A stretch of DNA of 21,019 nucleotides from Methanocorpusculum sp. MCE. GTDB lineage: Archaea; Halobacteriota; Methanomicrobia; Methanomicrobiales; Methanocorpusculaceae. The stretch covers positions 1-21,019 of the forward strand of contig NIZU01000108.1 in assembly GCA_003315675.1 (NCBI GenBank). The letters are read 5' to 3'. Positions 7,285-14,672 of the stretch are shown piece after piece (the stretch's first letter is position 1; each line of letters starts with the position of its first letter). Under the pieces are notes generated by a model, which was not told where the DNA came from, searched no databases, and was given only the letters and a program-made list of their open reading frames with translations. The position numbers and the translations under genes were made by a program.

Positions 7285-7965
7285 TCAGTTGAGAGATACT
7301 TGGGGGGGGGTGGTCACATCCATCTGTGATCCAGCAGTTGTACCTGTCTCAAGTGAAGCCTTAACAGACCATTCACCAGAAGTTACATCTGCAAGCGGAA
7401 CACCAGCACCAGCATTAGCGACAAATCCATTGGTTGCTGGGATTGCACTGGAGAAGGACAAGTCAGCTTTTACAATAGCAGGAGCGACAATAGCCATACC
7501 AAAAACATTCGTTGTTCCTCCTGCCGGAGTAGTGAATGAAAGACCATAGTTTACACCAGGTGGAGTGTTAGTAATAAACCGGATGGTTTCAGACTTTGCA
7601 AGGGTTCTGCCTGCAATTGACGTACTAGTGGTGGTTGCACCAGTAGAGTCTACAAGATATCCACTAAGCGTTATCGTGGGATACTTCAGAGTGAAGAAGT
7701 TTTGCGCACCAGTCACACTGTAATAGACACCCTCGGTGATGCCATCTCCATAGAAAGTACCATCGGCATTTGTATTAACGGTTCCAAGAAGGGTTCCAAG
7801 ACCATCAGTTCTATAGTAGGGGAGTGAAGCAGAGTCGCCAGATCCATCAAACTGATAGACATATACAACATCTCCTGTTGCCGGTTCTGCTGATGCTGCT
7901 CCCATAAAGAGAACGGCAACAAGGAACACTGCGAGGACTGCTGCAATTGTTTTAGTTGTTTTCAA
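7285..7965 (-). CDS. Surface-layer-type glycoprotein, N-terminal part with signal peptide (frame broken at a C9 tract)
   Basis: The fragment starts with a classical signal peptide, M-KTTKTIAAVLAVFLVAVLF followed by MGAASA and a likely cleavage before EPATG. Two TTG codons compete as start. GGAGG at 7974-7978 lies 2 bases from the first (7969-7971) but 8 bases from the second (7963-7965), so the second is preferred and gives 226 residues. The region after the signal begins GDVVYVYQFDG and resembles the N-terminal domain of Methanomicrobiales surface proteins (possibly DUF3821, low certainty). The frame ends at a TGA soon after a run of nine C on the coding strand. With eight C it would run straight into the downstream frame and its PGF-CTERM tail. 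An internal-looking domain of one protein is therefore split in two. Confidence 0.8.
   Translation of the reverse strand: MKTTKTIAAVLAVFLVAVLFMGAASAEPATGDVVYVYQFDGSGDSASLPYYRTDGLGTLLGTVNTNADGTFYGDGITEGVYYSVTGAQNFFTLKYPTITLSGYLVDSTGATTTSTSIAGRTLAKSETIRFITNTPPGVNYGLSFTTPAGGTTNVFGMAIVAPAIVKADLSFSSAIPATNGFVANAGAGVPLADVTSGEWSVKASLETGTTAGSQMDVTTPPQVSLN
7302..7310 (-). repeat. Homopolymer C9 tract at the frameshift point
   Basis: Nine G on the plus strand (nine C on the coding strand) sit exactly where the coding potential switches frame. Deleting one base would read Asp-Val-Thr-Thr-Pro-Pro-Lys-Tyr-Leu and restore a single frame from 7965 to 5490. Upstream of the tract the second frame is closed by a TGA at 7314-7316. 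Confidence 0.92.
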
Positions 7966-7973
7966 TTTCAATT

Positions 7974-7978
7974 CCTCC
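7974..7978 (-). promoter_or_regulatory. Ribosome-binding site of the surface-layer gene
   Basis: The coding strand reads TAGGAGGAATTGAAATTG. GGAGG is a strong match to the archaeal 16S 3' end and sits eight bases before the second TTG, which decides the start at 7965. Confidence 0.8.
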
Positions 7979-8004
7979 TAAATTAGGATAGTAAATTTGT
8001 CTGT

Positions 8005-8087
8005 GCATGATTAACATGCGATACATGATATTCGACATGCGTCGAATAAGCATTCTGCAAGGGTCATACTCCGATCAACGGAATATG
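8005..8087 (-). promoter_or_regulatory. Structured 5' leader of the surface-layer gene: three inverted repeats
   Basis: Three inverted repeats lie between the ribosome-binding site and the TATA-like site. GCATG/CATGC is at 8005-8009/8015-8019, TTCGAC/GTCGAA at 8031-8036/8041-8046, and CATACTCCG/CGGAATATG at 8065-8073/8079-8087 with one mismatch. In the mRNA these would fold into consecutive hairpins. They could stabilise an abundant transcript or bind a regulator. Confidence 0.45.
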
Positions 8088-8105
8088 CTTTGATATTTGA
8101 TTATG

Positions 8106-8115
8106 TAATATAATA
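8106..8115 (-). promoter_or_regulatory. TATA-like promoter element for the surface-layer gene
   Basis: The minus strand reads TCTATTATATTACAT, with the core TATTATATTA. Transcription would start about 25 bases downstream, leaving a leader of roughly 115 bases. The same ten-base core occurs on the plus strand at 8312-8321. Confidence 0.45.
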
Positions 8116-8311
8116 GACTTTGTGGTCAGGGCCCCATTCTTTAGCAGAAATCGACGAGAACACGAAGCAAAGGAGGAGACACGCATCCAGAAGGACATAC
8201 CTTTTCTGGGAAATAATTGAATAAATCATTTCGACAAACAACGGATTGATAACAATGAGAATACGTCAGATGCAACAAACAATAAAAAGTAACACTTGAA
8301 ATTACACTCGA

Positions 8312-8321
8312 TATTATATTA
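8312..8321 (+). promoter_or_regulatory. TATA-like element that could drive purA or a small RNA
   Basis: TATTATATTA is identical to the core upstream of the surface-layer gene but faces purA. A start about 25 bases downstream would give purA a leader of roughly 250 bases containing the hairpin repeat. No better TATA-like site close to purA with correct spacing is obvious. Confidence 0.35.
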
Positions 8322-8440
8322 GTGTGGCCGTGGATTCCATCATTAAAGATTACATCTTAATAAGGAGCACATCGTAACCCGCATCCCAAAAAATTGCTTG
8401 CCGCTGTTGATCCCGGATTTTTCTAATGCGACACGCTGCA

Positions 8441-8549
8441 TCCCGCAAGCCATAGGCTTGCTCGGTTAAGGTCGGCGACTTCGTCGCCAACCCCGCAATC
8501 GCAAATCAAAGATTTGCTCCTTTGAGGTCGCTCACTCCGTTCGCAACCC
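8441..8549 (-). repeat. Modular hairpin repeat, inverted copy upstream of purA
   Basis: Read on the minus strand from 8519 this copy gives GAGC-AAATC-TTT-GATTTGCG (arms 8501-8507/8511-8517) and a linker TTGCGGGGTTG. A second hairpin GGCGAC-GAA-GTCGCC follows (8474-8479/8483-8488), then the linker CGACCTTA and a third hairpin GCAAGCC-TAT-GGCTTGC (8445-8451/8455-8461). Linkers and order match the unit at 5080-5135, whereas the arm sequences differ and remain complementary. The 20 bases at 5216-5235 recur exactly as the reverse complement of 8500-8519. Confidence 0.7.
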
Positions 8550-8598
8550 AATAACCCAAGCCCTTATCACCAACTGCATCCAATAATATTCGATAACC

Positions 8599-9609
8599 AT
8601 GCCAAGTACGATCATAGTCGGCGGCTTTTTTGGCGACGAAGGGAAAGGGAAAATCGTCGCCCACATTGCGCAAAAAGACCAAGCAACCATCATTGCCCGC
8701 GGCGGGGTCGGACCGAACGCAGGCCACACCATAAACGTGCAAAATGAAAAGTACGTTGTCCGCATGATTCCTTCAGGATTCCTCTATCCAAAAGTGGAAC
8801 TCATGATCGGCAGCGGCGTACTGGTTGACCCGAGAGTATTTGCTCACGAACTTGACATCCTCAAATGCGCCGGGAGAACAAAAATCGACGGCCGCTGCGG
8901 GATCATCGAAGAAGCACACATCGCCCTGGACAAAAAAGATCCGCACCTTTCTAAAACAGTCGGTTCAACCGGCTCCGGGTGCGGGCCTGCCAACTCGGAC
9001 CGTGTCATGAGAAAAGGCAGACTTGCACGGGATGTCCCCGAACTCGCACCCTACATAACAGACGTCGCCCAAAACGTCAACGACGCCATTGAAAAGGGCG
9101 ACTCCATCCTTATCGAAGGAACCCAGGGGTTCGGCATCTCCCTCTACTACGGAAACTACCCCTTCGTCACCAGCAAAGACACCTCGGCATCCCAAATGGC
9201 AGCTGACGTCGGTGTCGGACCAACCAACATCGACGACGTCGTCGTCGTTTTCAAAGCGTTTCCAACACGAGTCGGCGAAGGACCCTTCCCCACCGAACTC
9301 ACCCACGACGAATCCATCGCCCTCGGCATCCAGGAGTTCGGCGCCGTTACCCACAGAGAACGCCGTATCGGCATGTGGGATGGAAAAATGGCCCGCTACT
9401 CAGCCATGATCAACGGCTGCACGACGATCGCCATAACCGGCATCGACCACATCGACGAATCGGTGTACGGCGCGACCGAGTATGCAAAACTTACTCCGAA
9501 AGCACTGGCGTTCATCGACCAGATCGAAGCCGACACGGGAAAACCGGTAGGCATCATTTCCACCGGCCCGGACCAGTCGCATATCATCGACATCAGATCA
9601 GAGCTCTAA
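8599..9609 (+). CDS. purA: Adenylosuccinate synthetase (short archaeal form)
   Basis: PurA condenses IMP and aspartate with GTP to adenylosuccinate, the first committed step to AMP, in the cytoplasm. The 336-residue length fits the archaeal form (about 340) rather than the roughly 430 residues of bacterial enzymes. The phosphate loop GFFGDEGKGK lies at about 9-18 with catalytic Asp13. NAGHT at 40-44 contains the catalytic His43. A GTP-base region TGIDHIDE replaces the usual TKLDVLDG, and STGPDQSHII is near the C-terminus. The ATG at 8599 is the natural start; no clear Shine-Dalgarno precedes it. The stop is three bases from the next gene, starting a long plus-strand gene run. Confidence 0.96.
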   Translation: MPSTIIVGGFFGDEGKGKIVAHIAQKDQATIIARGGVGPNAGHTINVQNEKYVVRMIPSGFLYPKVELMIGSGVLVDPRVFAHELDILKCAGRTKIDGRCGIIEEAHIALDKKDPHLSKTVGSTGSGCGPANSDRVMRKGRLARDVPELAPYITDVAQNVNDAIEKGDSILIEGTQGFGISLYYGNYPFVTSKDTSASQMAADVGVGPTNIDDVVVVFKAFPTRVGEGPFPTELTHDESIALGIQEFGAVTHRERRIGMWDGKMARYSAMINGCTTIAITGIDHIDESVYGATEYAKLTPKALAFIDQIEADTGKPVGIISTGPDQSHIIDIRSEL

Positions 9610-9612
9610 TTC

Positions 9613-9792
9613 ATGAAACGCCGGATACTTGACATCATCTGCTGCCCAGTATGCAAGGGAAAGTTTATGCTTACAGAGATGGAGGGTAATGATACAGAAA
9701 TAATGGAAGGACTCCTGACGTGTACTGCATGCAAACGGGTGTATCCGATCTCATCCGGGATCGCAAATCTCCTTCCGGAAGATCAGAGGTAA
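9613..9792 (+). CDS. Trm112-like small zinc-binding protein (59 residues)
   Basis: This short frame starts at an ATG three bases after the purA stop and ends six bases before the next gene. It reads MKRRILDIICCPVCKGKF at the start, a second Cys pair C-TA-C at 37-40, and YPISSGIANLLP near the end. Paired CPxC and CxxC motifs followed by a Y-P-I-xx-GI-x-LLP tail are the pattern of the Trm112/UPF0434 family. In archaea Trm112 is a small partner that activates several methyltransferases acting on tRNA, rRNA or release factor. Its partner is not in the window. The size, cysteine spacing and tight packing make it a confident gene. Confidence 0.88.
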   Translation: MKRRILDIICCPVCKGKFMLTEMEGNDTEIMEGLLTCTACKRVYPISSGIANLLPEDQR

Positions 9793-9798
9793 CCAAAA

Positions 9799-10353
9799 AT
9801 GCCAATCGTTGAAGTCCAGCTGAATCGTCTTGGAATAAACTCACTCGAGGTCTCGACCGACTCCGTTGAGGTCAGTGCAGGCACGGCCCTCCATATAAGG
9901 ATCGTGAACTTCGGTGCACCCACGCACGCGACGCTTCGAACCGAAGGATCGGCATATACCAATTTTACGTATGAAAACCTCTACGTCGAGGCCGAGTCGG
10001 AGATCAAAGTCGACATCCTGCCTTCAGCAAACCCCGGCAGTTTCGAAATGCAGGTCATCTCAGGGTACGGCATGCGGCGTTCCGGTTTTACCGTCAACGT
10101 GATCCTTCCCGAACTCGAAGAGAAAAAGGAGCCGGTCACGGCTGAGCCAGTACAGCAGAAAAACAAACCTGCTCCTCTGACGAAAATCGGATGGAGTGTG
10201 ATTCTGATCAACCTCATCGCCCCGATCCTCGGCTTCATCGTACTCATCTTCTGGATACTGGCCCCCGCCGCAGTCAACACCACCGTCATGGCAGTGATTC
10301 TCTATATTATCATGCTCGCCGGAATCATCATTACATGGCGATCGGTGCAGTAA
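9799..10353 (+). CDS. Conserved-type archaeal membrane protein, function unknown
   Basis: The 184-residue product has an N-terminal beta-rich domain of about 110 residues with a strand-turn pattern but no signal peptide. A Pro/Glu/Lys-rich linker at about 110-128 follows, then two hydrophobic helices at roughly 131-155 and 159-180 ending in WRSVQ. This layout resembles small archaeal proteins annotated DUF7524 in haloarchaea, but that likeness is from memory and weak. The lack of a signal peptide and the C-terminal helix pair suggest a cytoplasmic head on a membrane hairpin. Its last 19 bases overlap the start of cbiB, suggesting translational coupling. I do not recognise a function. Confidence 0.72.
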   Translation: MPIVEVQLNRLGINSLEVSTDSVEVSAGTALHIRIVNFGAPTHATLRTEGSAYTNFTYENLYVEAESEIKVDILPSANPGSFEMQVISGYGMRRSGFTVNVILPELEEKKEPVTAEPVQQKNKPAPLTKIGWSVILINLIAPILGFIVLIFWILAPAAVNTTVMAVILYIIMLAGIIITWRSVQ

Positions 10354-11252
10354 CTCTTTTTTTCGGACTGGTCATCGACCGTCTGATCGGTGATCCGCGT
10401 TCAAATTTTCATCCGGTAGCGCTGATTGGGAGATTCATCGGCCTTTGGGGACGCACGAACTATTATTCCCCGCGAACCGAACGGTTCGTCGGGATCTCCG
10501 GCTGGCTGCTCACCGTTGGAATCGCGATCCTGCCATGTCTCCTCATTCTGCTCTATACTCCGTGGAATATTTCCCTCCCGTTCTCTGCTCTCGTCCTTGC
10601 ATTCTGCATCGGCTGGCGCTCGCTTGAAGAACATGTTGGAGCAGTCGAAAAGGCTCTGGAACTGGGTGAAGAAGAGGGGAGAAACGCCGTCCGGTATCTC
10701 GTCAGCCGGGACACAAAGACCCTCTCCTTCGAACAGATCAGGTCGGGAGCATATGAATCCGCAGCGGAAAATCTGGTCGACAGCATCATCGCACCGATCT
10801 TCTGGTTCGTGGTCTTTGAACTCCTCTTCGGCATGGGGATCGTCGGGGCAGTACTGTTTCGATCGGCAAATACCATGGATGCAATGCTCGGCTACAAAGA
10901 CGACCGAATCCGCCTTGGCTGGTTCCCTGCACGAATGGACGATATCCTCGCGTATATCCCTGCACGGATCACCGGAGCGGTTTTACTTCTCATCTTCCTT
11001 TTGAAAGGGAGAATCAAACAGGCATGGTACATCTTCAAACACGACCGGAAATTACGGCCAGGTTTCAACGGAGGTATTCCCATGAGCCTGATCGCAGGGG
11101 GCTGCGGGGTCATGTTCGAAAAACCCGGCGGCTATCAGATAGGCTATCCCGAGCAAACCCTTGAAGAGGGAGGGAAAACAATTATCAACACGATTCGATG
11201 GTGTACGGTTATCTGTGCCGCGATCGGCATGCTCCTTCTCTTTTTGATATAA
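10335..11252 (+). CDS. cbiB: Adenosylcobinamide-phosphate synthase CbiB
   Basis: CbiB is an integral membrane enzyme that attaches the aminopropanol (phosphate) arm to adenosylcobyric acid in cobamide synthesis; methanogens need corrinoids for methyl transfer. The preferred start is the ATG at 10335, inside the end of the preceding gene, giving MAIGAVTLFFGLVIDRLIGD and 305 residues, typical for the family. Conserved segments are DRLIGDPRSNFHPVALIG at the N-terminus, SRDTKTLS with E-R-G-YES-AENLVDS in the middle, then the stretch with NTMDAMLGYKD, LGWFPARMDD and IPARITG. The upstream in-frame extension to 10191 is read through another gene and is not believable. Confidence 0.93.
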   Translation: MAIGAVTLFFGLVIDRLIGDPRSNFHPVALIGRFIGLWGRTNYYSPRTERFVGISGWLLTVGIAILPCLLILLYTPWNISLPFSALVLAFCIGWRSLEEHVGAVEKALELGEEEGRNAVRYLVSRDTKTLSFEQIRSGAYESAAENLVDSIIAPIFWFVVFELLFGMGIVGAVLFRSANTMDAMLGYKDDRIRLGWFPARMDDILAYIPARITGAVLLLIFLLKGRIKQAWYIFKHDRKLRPGFNGGIPMSLIAGGCGVMFEKPGGYQIGYPEQTLEEGGKTIINTIRWCTVICAAIGMLLLFLI

Positions 11253-11286
11253 AAATTCATTACCTTTTACCCCGAATACAGTATTC

Positions 11287-11661
11287 ATGGAGACATATCT
11301 GAAAATAATAGCGGTCATTTTTGCAGTCTGCATGGTAACGACAGGGGTTGCCCTCGGATTTTCCGGGCTGGGAATCCAAACGGCCTCGGATCGGCAGGCC
11401 CAAACCATTGAAGAATGGTTCGGCGTAGAACTCCTCACTGTTACGGCAGCCGACGGAACACAGGTCCCGGTTGTGCGAACCGAAGAGGGCGATTACATCG
11501 ATGCAGCATCTCTGATTCGGGTCTACTACGGGGAGAGCAAATATGCGGTAATATATACAGTGCAGGACGGCAAAATCATCAAAGAACATACATCCGTAGT
11601 TACATTCAGCGACGGCGGAAAAGATCCGGCCAACCTCAAAAACACTCTCGCAGCATCCTGA
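11287..11661 (+). CDS. Small membrane-anchored or secreted protein, function unknown
   Basis: The 124-residue product starts with a hydrophobic helix (about residues 5-27), either a signal peptide or an N-terminal anchor. A soluble domain with alternating strands follows, including QVPVVRTEEGDYIDAASLIRV and YAVIYTVQDGKIIKEH. No cysteine pair or catalytic motif is evident. It sits in the same gene run as cbiB, 34 bases downstream, and ends three bases before the HD phosphohydrolase start, so it is probably co-transcribed. I do not recognise its family. Confidence 0.65.
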   Translation: METYLKIIAVIFAVCMVTTGVALGFSGLGIQTASDRQAQTIEEWFGVELLTVTAADGTQVPVVRTEEGDYIDAASLIRVYYGESKYAVIYTVQDGKIIKEHTSVVTFSDGGKDPANLKNTLAAS

Positions 11662-11664
11662 GAA

Positions 11665-12870
11665 ATGGCAAAACAGATCAAAGACCCGGTCCACGGATAC
11701 ATCGAAGTTCCAACGCCTCTCGTCCCCCTTCTGGATACGGAAGTTGTCCAGCGGCTCAGATATATCAAACAGCTCGGATTCGTGTATCTCGTATATCCGG
11801 GAGCAAACCACACCCGTTTCGAACACTCGCTTGGGGCGATGCATCTCGCATCTCTGCTTGCAAGGCAGCTCGACCTGGGTACAGACGATACGCTTCTGGT
11901 CTGCACGGCAGCCCTTCTCCATGATATTGGGCACGGGCCGTTCTCGCATGCAAGTGAAAAACTCCGTGCAGAGTACGGACCGTTCTCACATGATGATATT
12001 GCTCCGTTCCTGATCATGCCGGAAGTCTCCGATATTCTGGATGAGAACGGCACGGACCCTAACGAGATCGCCGGGATCGTATCAGGACATCACCGGCTCG
12101 CCGAGATCATACACGGCGATCTTGACGTTGACCGGATGGACTATCTTTTACGCGATGCACACTACACCGGAGTCCCGTACGGAAATCTGGATGCCGGCAG
12201 GCTTATCCAGTCCCTTGTTTTGACAGACGACGGACTTGCCATCAAAGAATCCGGCATCGCGGCGGCTGAATCCCTTCTGATTGCCAGAACGCTCATGGGG
12301 CCTTCAGTCTATTATCATCATGTCGGCAGAATCGCAGAACAGATGTTTCTGCTTGCAGGAAGATGTCATTTCGCCGACGAAAAACCGGACGAATTCATGA
12401 GAATGGACGACCTTGCAGGAACAACCCCTCTTATGAACTCGCCATCAAGCGTCTCCCGTGAAATGATGCACAGGATCTGGAGAAGAGATCTCTACAAGCG
12501 GGCGGTCTACACCGGGCGCGAACAACTGGACATGGACCGGCTCTCGGCTCTTAGACCCGAAGAGAAAAACCGTATGAGACGGGCGATCGCCGAAACAGCA
12601 GGTGTCCCCGAAGAAAAAATCATTCTCGACATCCCGCCGATCCGAAAAGAGATGCGGATGATGGTTCAGGTACAAAACCAGCATAATCTGGTCGCTTTTG
12701 AAGAGATCATCCCGTTGTTATCCATGATGAATGCAACAAGGCAGGATCAGTGGCGGCTCGGTGTGTTTGCCCCGGCAGATATACTTGAAAAGGTCGGCGA
12801 CGCGGCACGGGAGGTCCTTTCCCTGCGTCGGGCAACAAAACAAGATAAACTCCCAGGTACTATAGTATAG
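11665..12870 (+). CDS. HD-domain phosphohydrolase (SAMHD1/YdhJ-like)
   Basis: This 401-residue protein belongs to the HD superfamily of metal-dependent phosphohydrolases. The metal-binding signature is complete: His54 in TRFEHSLGA, His86-Asp87 in LLHDIGHGPFSH, and Asp156 in LDVDRMDYLLRD. The DVDRMDYL-RDA-YTG segment and the N-terminal I-DPVHGYI are typical of the SAMHD1/YdhJ group. Members of this group hydrolyse dNTPs or other nucleotides, so a role in dNTP balance is plausible but the substrate is not shown. The stop is two bases before ubiX, within the continuous gene run. Confidence 0.85.
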   Translation: MAKQIKDPVHGYIEVPTPLVPLLDTEVVQRLRYIKQLGFVYLVYPGANHTRFEHSLGAMHLASLLARQLDLGTDDTLLVCTAALLHDIGHGPFSHASEKLRAEYGPFSHDDIAPFLIMPEVSDILDENGTDPNEIAGIVSGHHRLAEIIHGDLDVDRMDYLLRDAHYTGVPYGNLDAGRLIQSLVLTDDGLAIKESGIAAAESLLIARTLMGPSVYYHHVGRIAEQMFLLAGRCHFADEKPDEFMRMDDLAGTTPLMNSPSSVSREMMHRIWRRDLYKRAVYTGREQLDMDRLSALRPEEKNRMRRAIAETAGVPEEKIILDIPPIRKEMRMMVQVQNQHNLVAFEEIIPLLSMMNATRQDQWRLGVFAPADILEKVGDAAREVLSLRRATKQDKLPGTIV

Positions 12871-12872
12871 AT

Positions 12873-13415
12873 ATGAAGAGGATCGTCGTCGGGGTGACCG
12901 GAGCATCCGGGATACTGTATGCAAAACGGTTGCTTGAGGCGCTCAAACACGCGGAAGCCGAAGTTTTTCTCATCATCTCGGATACCGGCCGGACCGTCGC
13001 CAAACTCGAAGAGGTCGATCTCTCCAGCTACCCGGTACATTATGAAGAAAATTTCGATCTGGAAGCGGGAATCGCCAGCGGATCGTTTCAGTTCGATGCA
13101 ATGGTAATCGTTCCCTGCAGTATGAAAAGCCTTGCCCAGATCGCAAACGGATACTCGACAACATTAATCGCGAGAGCCGCCGATGTCTGTCTCAAAGAAA
13201 GAAGGCCGCTCATCCTCGTCCCTCGGGAGACGCCGTATTCGCGGGTCCATCTCGTCAACATGCTCGCGGCCCACGATGCCGGAGCCCTGATCCTGCCTGC
13301 GTCCCCTCCGCTGTATACACATCCGAATACGCTGGACGAGCTTGCAGATATGATCGCCGCACGGATCCTTGACCACGTCGGGATCGAACATACCATTGGA
13401 ACACGGTGGAAATAA
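12873..13415 (+). CDS. ubiX: Flavin prenyltransferase UbiX
   Basis: UbiX joins dimethylallyl phosphate (or diphosphate in some homologues) to reduced FMN to give prenylated FMN, the cofactor of UbiD decarboxylases. The 180 residues are full length. Visible motifs are the flavin-binding GVTGASG at 7-13, VPCSMKSLAQIA in the middle, and RETPYSRVHL with the conserved Arg-Glu-Thr-Pro. Its stop overlaps the UbiD start by one base (TAATG). A role in serving that UbiD is therefore nearly certain. Confidence 0.95.
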   Translation: MKRIVVGVTGASGILYAKRLLEALKHAEAEVFLIISDTGRTVAKLEEVDLSSYPVHYEENFDLEAGIASGSFQFDAMVIVPCSMKSLAQIANGYSTTLIARAADVCLKERRPLILVPRETPYSRVHLVNMLAAHDAGALILPASPPLYTHPNTLDELADMIAARILDHVGIEHTIGTRWK

Positions 13416-14653
13416 TGAGAGATTTTATTTTGCATATGAAAAAAGCAGGGCTTGTCGAAGAGATCGATGATCCGGTCTCTTCCGTCTACGAAGCCCCAAA
13501 GCTTGCCTTCCGGACAAATAAGATGCTGGAGTTTTCGAATATGGATGGTCACCGCTGTGTGATGAACACCATCTTCGACCGGGATTCACTCTCGGTGGCA
13601 TTGAATATTCCAAAGGACAGGCTCGTAAAAACACTTGCCGCCTGCACTTACGCGGGAAAAACCCGGGATGCAGGAACTCTCCAGTTTGAAAAGGCAGACC
13701 TTGCAAAGATCCCGATCATGAAGCATTTCCCGAAGGATGCAGGGAAATACCTGACCTCGGGGATCGTGTTTTCAGAATGGAACGGGGTCACCAACGCCTC
13801 GATCCACCGCCTGCAGGTCCTGGACGAAACCCATCTCATCGGAAGGATCGTCGAGGGACGCCACACCTACAAACTGATGAAGCAGGCGTTTGCCGAAGGA
13901 AAAAAACTCCCGATCGCAATCGTGATCGGACCCCATCCCGCCGTGACCTTTGCCGCATCAACCCGCGTTCCCGAGGGAAAAGAGATGAACTATGCTGCAG
14001 AGATCCTCGGAAAAGTGCTGGATCTTTTCACCTGTCCAAACGGGATCCAGGTTCCCGACGCAGAGATCGTTCTCTACGGTTATCTGACGCCGGATCTCCA
14101 TGAAGAGGGGCCGTTCGTCGATATCAGCGGGACCTACGATCCGATCCGCATGCAGCCGGTGCTTGAGATCGTCGGCATGCGGACAAAGCCGGATTTCATC
14201 TATCACGGGATCGTTCCTGCCGGTGCAGAACACAAAATGCTCATGGGGGCCCCGTACGAGCCGAGGATCTATCAGGCGGTTTCGGGCGTCACGAACGTAA
14301 AAGACGTCTACTTAACGCCTGGAGGAGCAGGATACTTCCATGCGGTCTTCCAGATCGAAAAGATGACCGACGGAGACGGCAAAAATGCCATCATGGCAGC
14401 CTTCGCCGCCCACACCTCACTCAAACATGTCGTCATCGTCGATGAAGACATCAACATCTACGACCCTTCGGATGTGGAGTTCGCGATCGCAACCCGCGTC
14501 CGGGCAGACACGGATGTCATGATCATCTCGGGCGTCAGAGGATCGTCTCTCGATCCCTGCAGGATCGGAGACGGCATGAATGTGAAGGCAGGGGTGGATG
14601 CAACCATTCCGCTCGGTTTGGAAGATGAGTTTATCCGTGCTGAATGGGATTGA
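13415..14653 (+). CDS. ubiD: UbiD-family decarboxylase, probably anhydromevalonate phosphate decarboxylase
   Basis: UbiD enzymes use prenylated FMN to decarboxylate alpha,beta-unsaturated acids. Family segments include SNMDGHRCVMN, the conserved stretch ending in EEGPFVDISGTYD (catalytic Glu region) and IVPAGAEHKMLMGAPYEP. The preferred start is the ATG at 13415, coupled to the ubiX stop by TAATG with GGTGG five bases upstream; a GTG at 13406 is possible but less likely. Aconitase X follows directly downstream. In archaea that combination performs the modified mevalonate route, where UbiD decarboxylates trans-anhydromevalonate 5-phosphate to isopentenyl phosphate. The assignment to this substrate rests on gene context and family length (412 residues). 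Confidence 0.9.
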   Translation: MRDFILHMKKAGLVEEIDDPVSSVYEAPKLAFRTNKMLEFSNMDGHRCVMNTIFDRDSLSVALNIPKDRLVKTLAACTYAGKTRDAGTLQFEKADLAKIPIMKHFPKDAGKYLTSGIVFSEWNGVTNASIHRLQVLDETHLIGRIVEGRHTYKLMKQAFAEGKKLPIAIVIGPHPAVTFAASTRVPEGKEMNYAAEILGKVLDLFTCPNGIQVPDAEIVLYGYLTPDLHEEGPFVDISGTYDPIRMQPVLEIVGMRTKPDFIYHGIVPAGAEHKMLMGAPYEPRIYQAVSGVTNVKDVYLTPGGAGYFHAVFQIEKMTDGDGKNAIMAAFAAHTSLKHVVIVDEDINIYDPSDVEFAIATRVRADTDVMIISGVRGSSLDPCRIGDGMNVKAGVDATIPLGLEDEFIRAEWD

Positions 14654-14672
14654 ATACGTAAGGAAGTGAACA

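Larger units (their letters stand above)
7966..8598. other. Divergent intergenic region between the surface-layer gene and purA
   Basis: No gene is supported in these 633 bases. From left to right it holds the surface-layer leader with three hairpins (8005-8087) and a minus-strand TATA-like site (8106-8115). A hairpin follows with arms 8187-8192/8204-8209 and an AT-rich stretch to about 8340. Next come a plus-strand TATA-like site (8312-8321) and the modular hairpin repeat (8441-8549) upstream of purA. The long leader of the surface-layer gene and the distance from the plus-strand TATA to purA suggest long untranslated leaders on both sides. Confidence 0.6.

Noticed and set aside
7966..8598. 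Search for tRNA or known structured RNA in the long gap
   Set aside because: No cloverleaf, T-loop consensus or other known RNA signature was found by eye; only hairpins and TATA-like sites are supported.
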